From assembly GCA_030538675.1 (NCBI GenBank), contig JAUNTM010000018.1, positions 1 through 34,335 of the forward strand: a stretch of DNA of 34,335 nt, given 5' to 3'. This DNA comes from Capnocytophaga sp. GTDB taxonomy: Bacteria; Bacteroidota; Bacteroidia; Flavobacteriales; Flavobacteriaceae. Positions 16,560-23,375 of this stretch are shown here, in pieces. The notes beneath the pieces are model-generated. The model had not been told where the DNA came from and ran no database searches. It saw nothing but the letters and a program-made list of their open reading frames with translations. Position numbers and translations under genes: made by a program. How positions within the stretch are numbered: the first letter of the stretch is position 1; the number at the start of each line of letters is the position of its first letter.

Positions 16560-16593
16560 AGGCTGCCTGACGAGGATTGGACAGCCTTTTTTG
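16560..16593 (+). terminator. Terminator of the trp operon
   Basis: AGGCTG (16560-16565) pairs with CAGCCT (16582-16587), with extension at the base of the loop, followed by TTTTTTG. It lies 23 bases after the trpB stop. Confidence 0.75.
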
Positions 16594-16622
16594 AAAACCC
16601 TCTCCCCAACTCCTCTTCGAAT

Positions 16623-16660
16623 AGGTCAAACGCACGAAAAGTTTTTCGTGCGTTTGACCT
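16623..16660. repeat. Perfect 18-bp-arm palindrome with two-base centre
   Basis: AGGTCAAACGCACGAAAA (16623-16640) and its exact complement (16643-16660) are separated only by GT. It can extrude as a cruciform or form a near-loopless hairpin. It is followed by GCGTTTTTG, so it might back up the trp terminator. Its perfection suggests recent origin or selection. Confidence 0.85.
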
Positions 16661-16670
16661 GCGTTTTTGT

Positions 16671-16910
16671 TACCCAACGTAAAACGTCGGGCTGAAGTAA
16701 GCCAGCCTTTCAGGCTTGGCAAACGGTATGTTTTCTAATGGCTGTTCCATTACCCAACGTAAAACATTGGGCTGAAGTAAGCCAGCCTTTCAGGCTTGGC
16801 AAGCGGTATATTTCCTAATGGCTGTTCCATTACCCAACGTAAAACGTCGGGCTGAAATAAGCCAGCCTTTCAGGCTTGGCAAGCGGTATGTTTTCTAATG
16901 GCTATTGCCT
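16671..16910. repeat. Three 80-bp tandem repeats of the REP-like family
   Basis: TACCCAACGTAAAAC begins at 16671, 16751 and 16831, an exact 80-bp period. Each unit contains GGGCTGAAGTAAGCCAGCC (or one variant) then TTTCAGGCTTGGC, which folds as GCCAGCCT/AGGCTTGGC with one bulged base, and ends in CTAATGGCT-type phrases. The hairpin core is the same as in the elements between the cytochrome c gene and nosZ at 6294-6470. It has no spacers and is not a CRISPR. Confidence 0.9.
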
Positions 16911-16932
16911 AATGGCTAGTGGCTTTCCCCTC

Positions 16933-17173
16933 GCGTGAGGGATAGTAGCGGAAATAAAGCGAAGCGAAACGCTATTTTTTGCCGACACTGCGGGGGCGAC
17001 CAGCGGAAGCCAACGCAGGGCGTGCAAAAAAAGCGTTTTCGCGAGTGTATTGCAGCGGAAAGCCCGACCCCAAAAAAATGAAAAAATGTGATGATTGGGA
17101 AATTTGAAAATGGGGTAAGCCAACTAAAAATCAGTATCGGGTGATAACTGTTCTTTTTTTGGGGGCACGCCCT
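16933..17173. ncRNA. Dispersed structured intergenic element, copy 2
   Basis: Second copy of the element at 7160-7392, in the same orientation. The GCGAAG.../...TTCGC outer stem is kept: a C-to-T change in GCGTTTTCGC turns a G-C pair into G-U, which is structure-preserving. The inner CTGCG/CGCAG stem and the AGGGCGTGC/GCACGCCCT alternative pairing are also kept. The 3' ~90 bases diverge more and contain small indels. It ends 59 bp before smpB, whose promoter begins just outside it. With the palindrome and tandem repeats it fills the 695-bp gap between trpB and smpB; no protein gene is seen there. Confidence 0.6.
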
Positions 17174-17189
17174 AAAAATTATGCTGTGT

Positions 17190-17223
17190 TTTGTACATTT
17201 AATTCAAAAAAAATGTAATTTTG
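17190..17223 (+). promoter_or_regulatory. smpB promoter (TTTG - 22 bp - TAATTTTG)
   Basis: TTTG at 17190-17193 and TAATTTTG at 17216-17223 match the Bacteroidota -33/-7 pattern with a 22-bp spacer. The expected start of transcription is at about 17228-17230, only a few bases from the smpB ATG at 17232, so the message would be nearly leaderless. Confidence 0.55.
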
Positions 17224-17231
17224 CCGTCCTT

Positions 17232-17684
17232 ATGCAAAAGAATATCAATATACTAAATAAAAGAGCCAAATTTGAATACGAGATATTGGATAGATATCTG
17301 GCGGGGATTGTGTTGGCTGGAACGGAAATAAAATCAATTCGCTTGGGGAAGGCTTCGATTGCGGAAAGTTTTTGCGAATTTAATGAGCGTGGTGAGCTTT
17401 TCGTGATTAATATGAATGTGGAAGAGTATGCGTACGGTACGCATTATAACCATAAACCGAAAAGTGAACGGAAATTGCTTTTGCAGAAAAGAGAGCTTAA
17501 AAAACTGCATAAAGAAGTGAAAAATTCGGGGCTGACGATTGTACCTTTGCGACTGTTTATCAATGAGAAAGGTATCGCTAAAATGGATATTGCTCTGGTG
17601 AAAGGGAAAAAGCTATACGATAAACGGGAAACCATCAAGAATCGGGAAAATAAAAGAAATCTTGACCGATTAATGAAAAAATAA
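17232..17684 (+). CDS. smpB: SsrA-binding protein
   Basis: A 150-residue protein that binds tmRNA and brings it to stalled ribosomes in trans-translation. NILNKRAKFEYEILDRYLAG (residues 5-24), GTEIKSIRLGKASI, ESFCEF, the HNHKP-like HYNHKPKSERKLLL and the basic C-terminal tail from about KGKKLYDKRE are standard SmpB features. The frame is open upstream to 17181, but the ATG at 17232 gives MQKNINILNKRAKF, the family start; the upstream part overlaps the promoter. The gene for tmRNA itself is not in this window. A DUF1304 gene follows after 10 bases. Confidence 0.96.
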   Translation: MQKNINILNKRAKFEYEILDRYLAGIVLAGTEIKSIRLGKASIAESFCEFNERGELFVINMNVEEYAYGTHYNHKPKSERKLLLQKRELKKLHKEVKNSGLTIVPLRLFINEKGIAKMDIALVKGKKLYDKRETIKNRENKRNLDRLMKK

Positions 17685-17694
17685 ATTATGTTTT

Positions 17695-18078
17695 ATGGGA
17701 ATTATAGAAAGTATCGCTACGATAGCTACGGTAGTTGTTGCTGTTGAGCATTTGTACATTTTGTGGATAGAGATGTTTGCTTGGGAAACGACGGGCAAGA
17801 AGGTTTTTGGCGGTTCGTTGCCCGATGAGCTTTTTGCGAAAACGAAACGGTTGGCGGCCAATCAGGGTTTGTACAACGGTTTTTTGGCGGCAGGATTGCT
17901 ATGGTCGTTGCTCATCGGTGAGGTTGAGTGGTCGCTTGCTATCCGTATGTTTTTCCTTGGGTGCGTCATCATCGCGGCGGTGTACGGGGCGGCTACTGCT
18001 TCCAAAAGTATTCTCGTCAAGCAAGGTTTGCCTGCGATAATTGCAATGGCATTGACGCTTTGGGTCGTGATGAGCTAA
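17695..18078 (+). CDS. DUF1304 family small membrane protein
   Basis: A 127-residue protein with four hydrophobic segments (about residues 5-27, 60-76, 80-98, 106-126). AVEHLYILWIEMFAWET near the N-terminus and ANQGLYNGFLAAGL at about 55-68 are the conserved motifs of DUF1304. The function of the family is unknown; no enzyme motif is seen. It follows smpB by ten bases and probably shares its transcript. It ends at a bidirectional hairpin facing a convergent outer-membrane gene. The start is the ATG at 17695. Confidence 0.85.
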   Translation: MGIIESIATIATVVVAVEHLYILWIEMFAWETTGKKVFGGSLPDELFAKTKRLAANQGLYNGFLAAGLLWSLLIGEVEWSLAIRMFFLGCVIIAAVYGAATASKSILVKQGLPAIIAMALTLWVVMS

Positions 18079-18133
18079 TTCTACAATTAACTCATTTTCA
18101 AATAATTAATTTTACAATTCTTGTTTTCATCAT

Positions 18134-18191
18134 AAAATAATTTCCTCATCTTGCCCGCACTAAAAAGGGGACGGGATGAGGAAGTTATTTT
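18134..18191. terminator. Bidirectional hairpin between convergent genes
   Basis: AAAATAATTTCCTCATC (18134-18150) pairs with GATGAGGAAGTTATTTT (18175-18191) with one G-T mismatch. The A- and T-rich ends give T-runs in both directions, as expected of a shared terminator for the DUF1304 gene and the barrel-protein gene. Confidence 0.75.
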
Positions 18192-18203
18192 ATCCAACCG
18201 ATA

Positions 18204-18779
18204 TCAGAACAACTGCAAAGCTAGGCCTACTTGTATCTGTTGTGAATTGGCTTTTTCGTTTCCGAAATTACTGATGTCGGAAAATCCCCAAACGTAGCGG
18301 GCGTAAACGGATAGCGGTTTGAAATTCAATTCTGCTCCTGCTACGACCGAAAAGTCAGTTTCTTTGAAAAGTTTTTCGCCATTTTGCCAGAGATTCTCAT
18401 CTCTGTTGGTCAAGAAGCTGAATTGCGGCCCTGCCATAAGGGATACTCTTCCTTCCGGATTGTATTTTAAGAGTACGGGGACGCTTACGTAATTGAGGGT
18501 TTTTCCTTTGTCGAAAGCATTGTTCCATACGCTTGTGTATGAATCTTTGAAAGTCGTATTGGTTTGGTTGAATAGTACTTCGCCTTGTACGGCAAGTTTG
18601 CCCAATCCTACGCTGACAAATCCGCCTACTTGGTAGCCCAATTCGAAATTGTCTTTGTAGGCTACTCCGTCGAGTTTTCCTAAGTTTGCTCCTGCTTTGG
18701 CACCCAAATGCACTTGTGAAAATGCCGTTACCGAAAAAGCCAACATCAGTAGGCTCATCGTAATTTTAATCTTTTTCAT
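18204..18779 (-). CDS. Outer-membrane beta-barrel protein (PorT-like/OMP_b-brl_2)
   Basis: A 191-residue protein with a signal peptide (about residues 1-21, ending TAFSQ) followed by alternating hydrophobic strands: HLGAKAGANLG, YQVGGFVSVGLG, LAVQGEVLFNQ, LNYVSVPVLLKYN, VSLMAGPQFSFL, FSVVAGAELNF, LSVYARYVWGF and IQVGLALQLF. It ends in phenylalanine, the BamA-recognition end. This is the small eight-stranded barrel family widespread in Bacteroidota. Specific function is unknown. It is monocistronic, convergent with DUF1304 and divergent from ftsX. No promoter was identified on the minus strand. Confidence 0.88.
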   Translation of the reverse strand: MKKIKITMSLLMLAFSVTAFSQVHLGAKAGANLGKLDGVAYKDNFELGYQVGGFVSVGLGKLAVQGEVLFNQTNTTFKDSYTSVWNNAFDKGKTLNYVSVPVLLKYNPEGRVSLMAGPQFSFLTNRDENLWQNGEKLFKETDFSVVAGAELNFKPLSVYARYVWGFSDISNFGNEKANSQQIQVGLALQLF

Positions 18780-18859
18780 ATAACTGCTAATTTTATTGTT
18801 TGAATTACAACAAACAATTTTTGTGCCATTTTTTCGGTTACTGTTTTGTATTGGTCTTC

Positions 18860-18889
18860 TTGGCTATTTAAAAAAAAGCCGTATCTTTA
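18860..18889 (+). promoter_or_regulatory. Candidate ftsX promoter (TTG - 19 bp - TATCTTTA)
   Basis: TTG at 18860-18862 and TATCTTTA at 18882-18889 fit the Bacteroidota pattern with canonical spacing and one mismatch in the last base of the -7 box. The leader to the GTG at 18921 would be about 26 nt. Confidence 0.4.
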
Positions 18890-18920
18890 CCCTTTCATAT
18901 ATTAGTAATGTAGCAATAAC

Positions 18921-19799
18921 GTGGCAAAATCAATCGAAAAATTTAATCGCCGTAGGCTTGTAACGTCCTATTTTTCAGTAATAGTAAGCATCACTTTAGT
19001 ATTATTCTTATTGGGTGTGTTGGGACTTTTACTGCTCAACACGCAGAAATTGGCGAACTATTTCAAGGAACAGGTTTCGATGACGGTTTTTTTGAAAGAT
19101 GATGCCAAAGAAGCCGATATTCGCCAGTTACAGAAGACGCTGTCGGTAGCGGATTATGCCAAAAGCGTGCGTTTTGTGTCCAAACAAGAGGCTGCCGAAC
19201 GGTATAGCGAGGAGATAGGTGAGGATTTTGTAACCTTTATTGGTGATAATCCGCTACAAAACTCTATTGATTTGAGCCTTAAAGCCGAGTACGCCGAACC
19301 GTCCAAAATGCAGGATTTGGAAAGCGAATTATCCCAAAACTCATTCGTGTCGGAAGTTATTTATGACAAACCTTTGGTTGCCCTTATTCACGAAAATGTT
19401 GAGCGGATAGGACTGATATTATTGATAGTCAGTGTGTTATTCACTTTTGTAGCCATTCTACTTATCAACTCATCCATTCGGCTTTCTATCCATTCCAAAC
19501 GCTTTACGATTAAAACCATGCAATTGGTAGGTGCTACTCGTCGCTTCATCCGCCGGCCGTTTATCATCACCAACATTCGTTTGGGAATTATCGGAGCATT
19601 GTTTGCCATCGCCTTACTTTACGGATGTTTGTTTTACATCAATACTAACTTTCCGGAATTCAAGGTTTTAGCCGATTGGCAATTGCTGAGTATCATTTCT
19701 GTGTTAATTATCTTGATAGGGATTTTTATCAGTTGGATAAGTACCTTTTTTGCGACACAACGATTTTTAAATCTCAACACCAACGATTTATATTTCTAA
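18921..19799 (+). CDS. ftsX: Cell-division protein FtsX
   Basis: A 292-residue membrane protein. TM1 is at about residues 20-40, then a periplasmic domain to about 160 (MTVFLKDDAKEADIRQLQ), then three TM segments (about 168-190, 220-240, 255-278). RFTIKTMQLVGATRRFIRRPF at about 193-213 is the conserved cytoplasmic loop. FtsX with the ATPase FtsE regulates peptidoglycan hydrolases at the septum; ftsE is not adjacent. Translation starts at GTG (VAKSIEKFNRRRL), as no ATG exists near the conserved N-terminus. DUF3098 and uppP follow in an order typical for the phylum. Confidence 0.95.
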   Translation: MAKSIEKFNRRRLVTSYFSVIVSITLVLFLLGVLGLLLLNTQKLANYFKEQVSMTVFLKDDAKEADIRQLQKTLSVADYAKSVRFVSKQEAAERYSEEIGEDFVTFIGDNPLQNSIDLSLKAEYAEPSKMQDLESELSQNSFVSEVIYDKPLVALIHENVERIGLILLIVSVLFTFVAILLINSSIRLSIHSKRFTIKTMQLVGATRRFIRRPFIITNIRLGIIGALFAIALLYGCLFYINTNFPEFKVLADWQLLSIISVLIILIGIFISWISTFFATQRFLNLNTNDLYF

Positions 19800-19824
19800 T
19801 AAAAACATACAACTCTATTCCCTA

Positions 19825-20064
19825 ATGAAAAACGACAAACACCATTCGGAACTTATTTTCGGAAGAAAAAATTATATTTTCATGCTCATCGGGCTTGCCG
19901 TCATAGCTTTTGGCTTTATCCTCATGAGCGGTGGCGGAAGTGATGACCCCAATGTATTCAACCCCGACATCTATTCATTCAGACGTATCCATTTAGCTCC
20001 GGCTCTTGTTCTTATAGGATTTGCTATCGAAGTGTACGCTATTTTCATCAAACATAACGATTAA
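19825..20064 (+). CDS. DUF3098 small membrane protein
   Basis: A 79-residue protein with two TM segments (about residues 17-35 and 55-73) separated by GGGSDDPNVFNPDIYSFRRI. The motif and its place between ftsX and uppP match the DUF3098 family of Bacteroidota. Function is unknown; the constant link with cell-division and undecaprenyl-phosphate genes suggests an envelope role. It lies 25 bases after ftsX and 3 bases before uppP, so it is clearly in the same operon. Confidence 0.9.
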   Translation: MKNDKHHSELIFGRKNYIFMLIGLAVIAFGFILMSGGGSDDPNVFNPDIYSFRRIHLAPALVLIGFAIEVYAIFIKHND

Positions 20065-20067
20065 CCG

Positions 20068-20883
20068 ATGCGTACCCTCGAAGCCATTATTATCGCCATC
20101 GTAGAAGGGCTGACCGAATATTTGCCTGTATCATCTACGGCACACATGATTTTCACCAATCACATTTTGGGCGTCGAACAGTCGGTTTTTTTAGATATTT
20201 TTCAGCTTTGTATCCAATTCGGAGCTATTTTAGCCGTTGTTACCCTTTATTGGAAAAAATTCTTTGACTTTGGCAAAATCAATTTTTATGTAAAATTAGC
20301 TTTTGCCGTTGTTCCGGCACTGATTTTAGGAAAGCTTTTCGACGAAAAAATCGAAGCTGTGCTTGAAAAACCTATTCCCATAGCCGTCGTATTGGTATTG
20401 GGAGGCGTAATTCTTCTATTCGTTGACAAATGGTTCCGGCGTCCCACCATTTTCAAAGAAGAAGACATCACGATACGCAAAGCCGTCATCATCGGGTTTT
20501 GGCAATGTTTGGCGATGATGCCCGGTACAAGCCGTTCGGCAGCTTCCATTATCGGCGGTATGCAGCAAAAACTCTCACGCGAAGCCGCCGCCGAATTTTC
20601 ATTTTTCCTTGCCGTACCCACTATGCTTGCCGTAACAGTTTATTCGCTCGTACTCAAAACATGGTCGGAAAACGGTATCGAGATGAAAGGTTACGAAGTA
20701 CTCGCCAGCAATTCACAACACTTAGGGCTTTTCCTATTGGGCAACGTCATTGCTTATATCGTAGCCATTTTGGCAATCAGAGGTTTTGTCGGAGCAATAA
20801 AAAAATACGGATTCCGAATTTGGGGCTACTACCGCATTATCGCAGGAAGTTTGTTGCTAATTTACTTTATTAATAGGGGTTAG
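20068..20883 (+). CDS. uppP: Undecaprenyl-diphosphatase
   Basis: A 271-residue BacA/UppP family membrane enzyme that recycles undecaprenyl diphosphate to the lipid carrier for peptidoglycan and polysaccharide synthesis. VEGLTEYLPVSSTAHM (residues 12-27) holds the catalytic Glu13 and Glu17 region with Ser/His. PGTSRSAASI, near 151-160, is the second active-site motif. About seven or eight hydrophobic segments are seen. The last codons (INRG) and the stop TAG fall in the start of a GGGAATAGG-type repeat, so the C-terminus may have been reset by repeat expansion. truB, which often follows in this phylum, is not here. Confidence 0.95.
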   Translation: MRTLEAIIIAIVEGLTEYLPVSSTAHMIFTNHILGVEQSVFLDIFQLCIQFGAILAVVTLYWKKFFDFGKINFYVKLAFAVVPALILGKLFDEKIEAVLEKPIPIAVVLVLGGVILLFVDKWFRRPTIFKEEDITIRKAVIIGFWQCLAMMPGTSRSAASIIGGMQQKLSREAAAEFSFFLAVPTMLAVTVYSLVLKTWSENGIEMKGYEVLASNSQHLGLFLLGNVIAYIVAILAIRGFVGAIKKYGFRIWGYYRIIAGSLLLIYFINRG

Positions 20884-20912
20884 GGAATAGGGAATAGGAA
20901 ATAGCCAATGGT
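20877..20912. repeat. GGGAATAGG phrase repeat at the uppP stop
   Basis: GGGGTTAGGGAATAGGGAAT then AGGAAATAGCCAATGG. Same family as the repeats at 840-930 and 27150-27249. It supplies the stop codon of uppP. Confidence 0.7.
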
Positions 20913-20915
20913 GAT

Positions 20916-20973
20916 TAACGTGAGTTCGACATAAGACCAATATTCAAAAACTTATTACATCGAACCCACGTTA
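20916..20973. repeat. TIR element, short uninterrupted copy
   Basis: TAACGTGAGTTCGACATAA (20916-20934) and TTACATCGAACCCACGTTA (20955-20973) are imperfect 19-bp inverted ends. The 20-bp centre contains ATATT and AACTT, found at the two inner edges of the 10912-11070 copy. That copy therefore looks like this element split by ~100 bp of other repeat sequence. Confidence 0.7.
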
Positions 20974-21033
20974 GGTTACATCACAAAACAAAAAAATCAA
21001 TGAAAGTTCCACTACCCTATCGCTACTTTACAC

Positions 21034-21061
21034 TTTCAACTTTCAACTCTCAACTTTCAAC
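21034..21061. repeat. Four tandem TTTCAAC heptamers
   Basis: TTTCAAC, TTTCAAC, TCTCAAC, TTTCAAC in direct succession, 65 bp before the LolA-like start. Copy number could vary by slippage. The 242-bp gap between uppP and this gene otherwise holds only the two repeats above. Confidence 0.8.
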
Positions 21062-21125
21062 TAAATAAACTTTGGAACGGTTTTTGATTAGGAATGTTGA
21101 TTACAATTTTTATAGAAAAGTACGC

Positions 21126-21767
21126 ATGAAAAAAATATACATTATACTAGTCGCTTTATGCAGCATCGTTATCCAAGCGCAAAACAGTGAAAAAGCTAAA
21201 AATTTGCTTGATGAGGTTCATAAAAAAGTAACCGGTTATGATAATATCTATATTGACTTCAAATACAATTTGGACAACCTTGCTGAAAATATCAACCAGG
21301 AAACCAAAGGCAACGTAACGCTCGCCAAAGATAAATATGTACTCAACTATCTGGGGGCCACAAAAATATATGATGGCGACAAAACATACACTATTATTCC
21401 TGAAAATGAAGAAGTTATAATCGAATCTAATGAGGAAACAGAGAATAGCATTACCCCTTCAAAAATGCTTACTTTCTACCGCAAAGGATATAGTTACAAA
21501 TGGGATATTGAGCAAAATATACGCGGACGTAAAATACAATACGTAGAACTCAAACCGCTGAAAAGCAATTCGGAAATAAAACAAATATTACTCGGTATCG
21601 ACGTACAAACCAAGCATATATACAACCTTATCGAAGTAGGTAAAAATAATACGAAAACCACGATCACTGTAACTTCATTCAAAACAAACCAACCGCTATC
21701 GGCAAATACATTCAGGTTCGATAAAGCGAAGTATAAGAAAGACGGCTACTATATTTCGGAATTTTAA
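21126..21767 (+). CDS. LolA-like outer-membrane lipoprotein carrier
   Basis: A 213-residue periplasmic protein with a signal peptide (about residues 1-18, ending VIQAQ). The body shows the LolA-like fold pattern: KAKNLLDEVHKKVTGYDNIY, IDFKYNLDN, KYVLNYLGATKIYDGDKTY, and a C-terminal LSANTFRFDKAKYKKDGYY. LolA carries lipoproteins from LolCDE to the outer membrane. The frame is open to 21072, but the ATG at 21126 gives the signal peptide directly. An LptF/LptG permease follows after 11 bases, the usual order in Flavobacteriia. The family is divergent, so partner lipoproteins cannot be named. Confidence 0.87.
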   Translation: MKKIYIILVALCSIVIQAQNSEKAKNLLDEVHKKVTGYDNIYIDFKYNLDNLAENINQETKGNVTLAKDKYVLNYLGATKIYDGDKTYTIIPENEEVIIESNEETENSITPSKMLTFYRKGYSYKWDIEQNIRGRKIQYVELKPLKSNSEIKQILLGIDVQTKHIYNLIEVGKNNTKTTITVTSFKTNQPLSANTFRFDKAKYKKDGYYISEF

Positions 21768-21778
21768 TTCTTAAAACG

Positions 21779-23233
21779 TTGAAAATCTTAGACCGTTATA
21801 TTCTTACCCAATTCTTAAAGAATTTCTTCGGGGCACTTTTTATCCTGATATTGATATTCGTATTCCACACGATTTGGATGTTCATCGACGAACTTTCGGG
21901 TCGTGATTTGGAATTGTGGATTATCGGTAAGTTTTTGTTTTTCTACATCCCACATTTGATACCTATCATATTGCCGCTCACGGTAGTACTGTCCTCTATC
22001 ATGACTTTTGGTTCGCTTTCCGAGCAATACGAATTTGCCGCCATGAAAGCCTCTGGAATATCGTTGCTAAGAGCCATGCGCCCTTTAATATTCTTCATGG
22101 TTTTACTCAGCGGATTTACATTTTTCTTAGCCAATAATGTTATCCCCGTGGCACATGCCGAAATAGTAAATCTGCGCAGCAACATCGCTAAAGTAAAACC
22201 CGCTATGGCGATTGCCGAAGGTGTATTCTCAGATATTGGCGATGAAATAAGCATCAAAGTCAATAAAAAAACAGGCGATAACGACCAATATTTAGAAAGC
22301 GTTGTCATCCATAAAAAATCCCCCGACAGAGTGAACCGTACCGTGATCAACGCCGAAAGAGGCGAACTGGTCAGTGATAAAAATTCAGATTTTTTACAAC
22401 TCATTCTTTTCGAAGGCACATACTATGAAGATGTCCGTACGCAAAGTTTCCGCCAACGCGAAAGACATCCTTTTGCCAAAGTTGGTTTTGAGCGCTATGC
22501 TATGAATATTGACCTCTCAAAACTCAATCAGGTTGATTTCAATGAAAAAAACACAAGTGGAAGCTACAAAATGCTAACCGTTAATCAGTTAAACTATGCC
22601 ATTGATTCCATTTCCACTGATTTCAAACAAAATATGACCGATTATGGCAATAGCCTATATCGCCGTACTGGAATTATCGCCCCACCTCCTCAAAAAACAA
22701 TAGAAGTTATTGAAAATGAAGAGATTAATAAGATAAATACCCCTGATGAACTCATTAACATCTTTGAAGATTGGCAAAGGGCGCAACTTTTTGATACTGC
22801 TATCAATAACAACAAAAGCCAAGTGGACAATCTCGATTTCAAACAAGATGACATCAGCCGTCGCAATAAAATCATCAACCTGCATATCATCACACTAAGC
22901 GATAAGTACGCCCTTACGATTGCTTGCCTCGTATTATTTTTTGTAGCTGCACCATTGGGCGCATTTATCAGAAAAGGAGGCTTAGGGTTACCGATGGTGT
23001 TCGCTATGTTACTGTTCTTATCCTATTATTTTATAGGATTATTTTCTAAGAATATTGCCGAAGACGGTGCTATCAATCCAGCTATCGCTCCATGGATACC
23101 TACATTGCTATTATTTCCGCTCGGCGTGTATATGACTTCGCGAATAACAACCGACAAAGGAATGTTCCAATTTGAAGGAATTACCGCTTTTTTAAACCGT
23201 ATAAAAAAACGATTTGCATCCACTAAAAAATAA
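21779..23233 (+). CDS. LptF/LptG-family permease (YjgP/YjgQ)
   Basis: A 484-residue inner-membrane protein of the Lpt LPS-export permease family. Three TM segments lie near the N-terminus (about residues 12-35, 50-75, 98-120), then a large periplasmic beta-jellyroll domain (about 125-370), then three TM segments (about 380-400, 410-430, 438-458). The N-terminal KILDRYILTQFLKNF is typical of the family. Initiation must be at TTG 21779, since no ATG lies near this motif. The protein is longer than E. coli LptF (366), with extra residues in the domain around 280-350. Bacteroidota often encode two such genes; only one is here. Confidence 0.9.
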   Translation: MKILDRYILTQFLKNFFGALFILILIFVFHTIWMFIDELSGRDLELWIIGKFLFFYIPHLIPIILPLTVVLSSIMTFGSLSEQYEFAAMKASGISLLRAMRPLIFFMVLLSGFTFFLANNVIPVAHAEIVNLRSNIAKVKPAMAIAEGVFSDIGDEISIKVNKKTGDNDQYLESVVIHKKSPDRVNRTVINAERGELVSDKNSDFLQLILFEGTYYEDVRTQSFRQRERHPFAKVGFERYAMNIDLSKLNQVDFNEKNTSGSYKMLTVNQLNYAIDSISTDFKQNMTDYGNSLYRRTGIIAPPPQKTIEVIENEEINKINTPDELINIFEDWQRAQLFDTAINNNKSQVDNLDFKQDDISRRNKIINLHIITLSDKYALTIACLVLFFVAAPLGAFIRKGGLGLPMVFAMLLFLSYYFIGLFSKNIAEDGAINPAIAPWIPTLLLFPLGVYMTSRITTDKGMFQFEGITAFLNRIKKRFASTKK

Positions 23234-23343
23234 GTTGGTAGCATTTCACTCCTCACACCTATTCATGGAAACTTTTGGTAACTGACAAAAATCATTTTCA
23301 AATTACCTCATTCCCAAATTTCCAAATTCTCAAATTTTTTCCC

Positions 23344-23351
23344 TATTTTTG
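23344..23351 (+). promoter_or_regulatory. Candidate -7 element for bipA
   Basis: TATTTTTG fits TAnnTTTG and lies 24 bp before the bipA ATG. The upstream 60 bp is a CAAATTTCC-rich tract with no clear -33 element. Confidence 0.45.
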
Positions 23352-23375
23352 CACCCTAAAATATAAAATAAACTT

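Noticed and set aside
16671..16910. CRISPR array
   Set aside because: The 80-bp units are contiguous with no unique spacers, and no cas genes are near.
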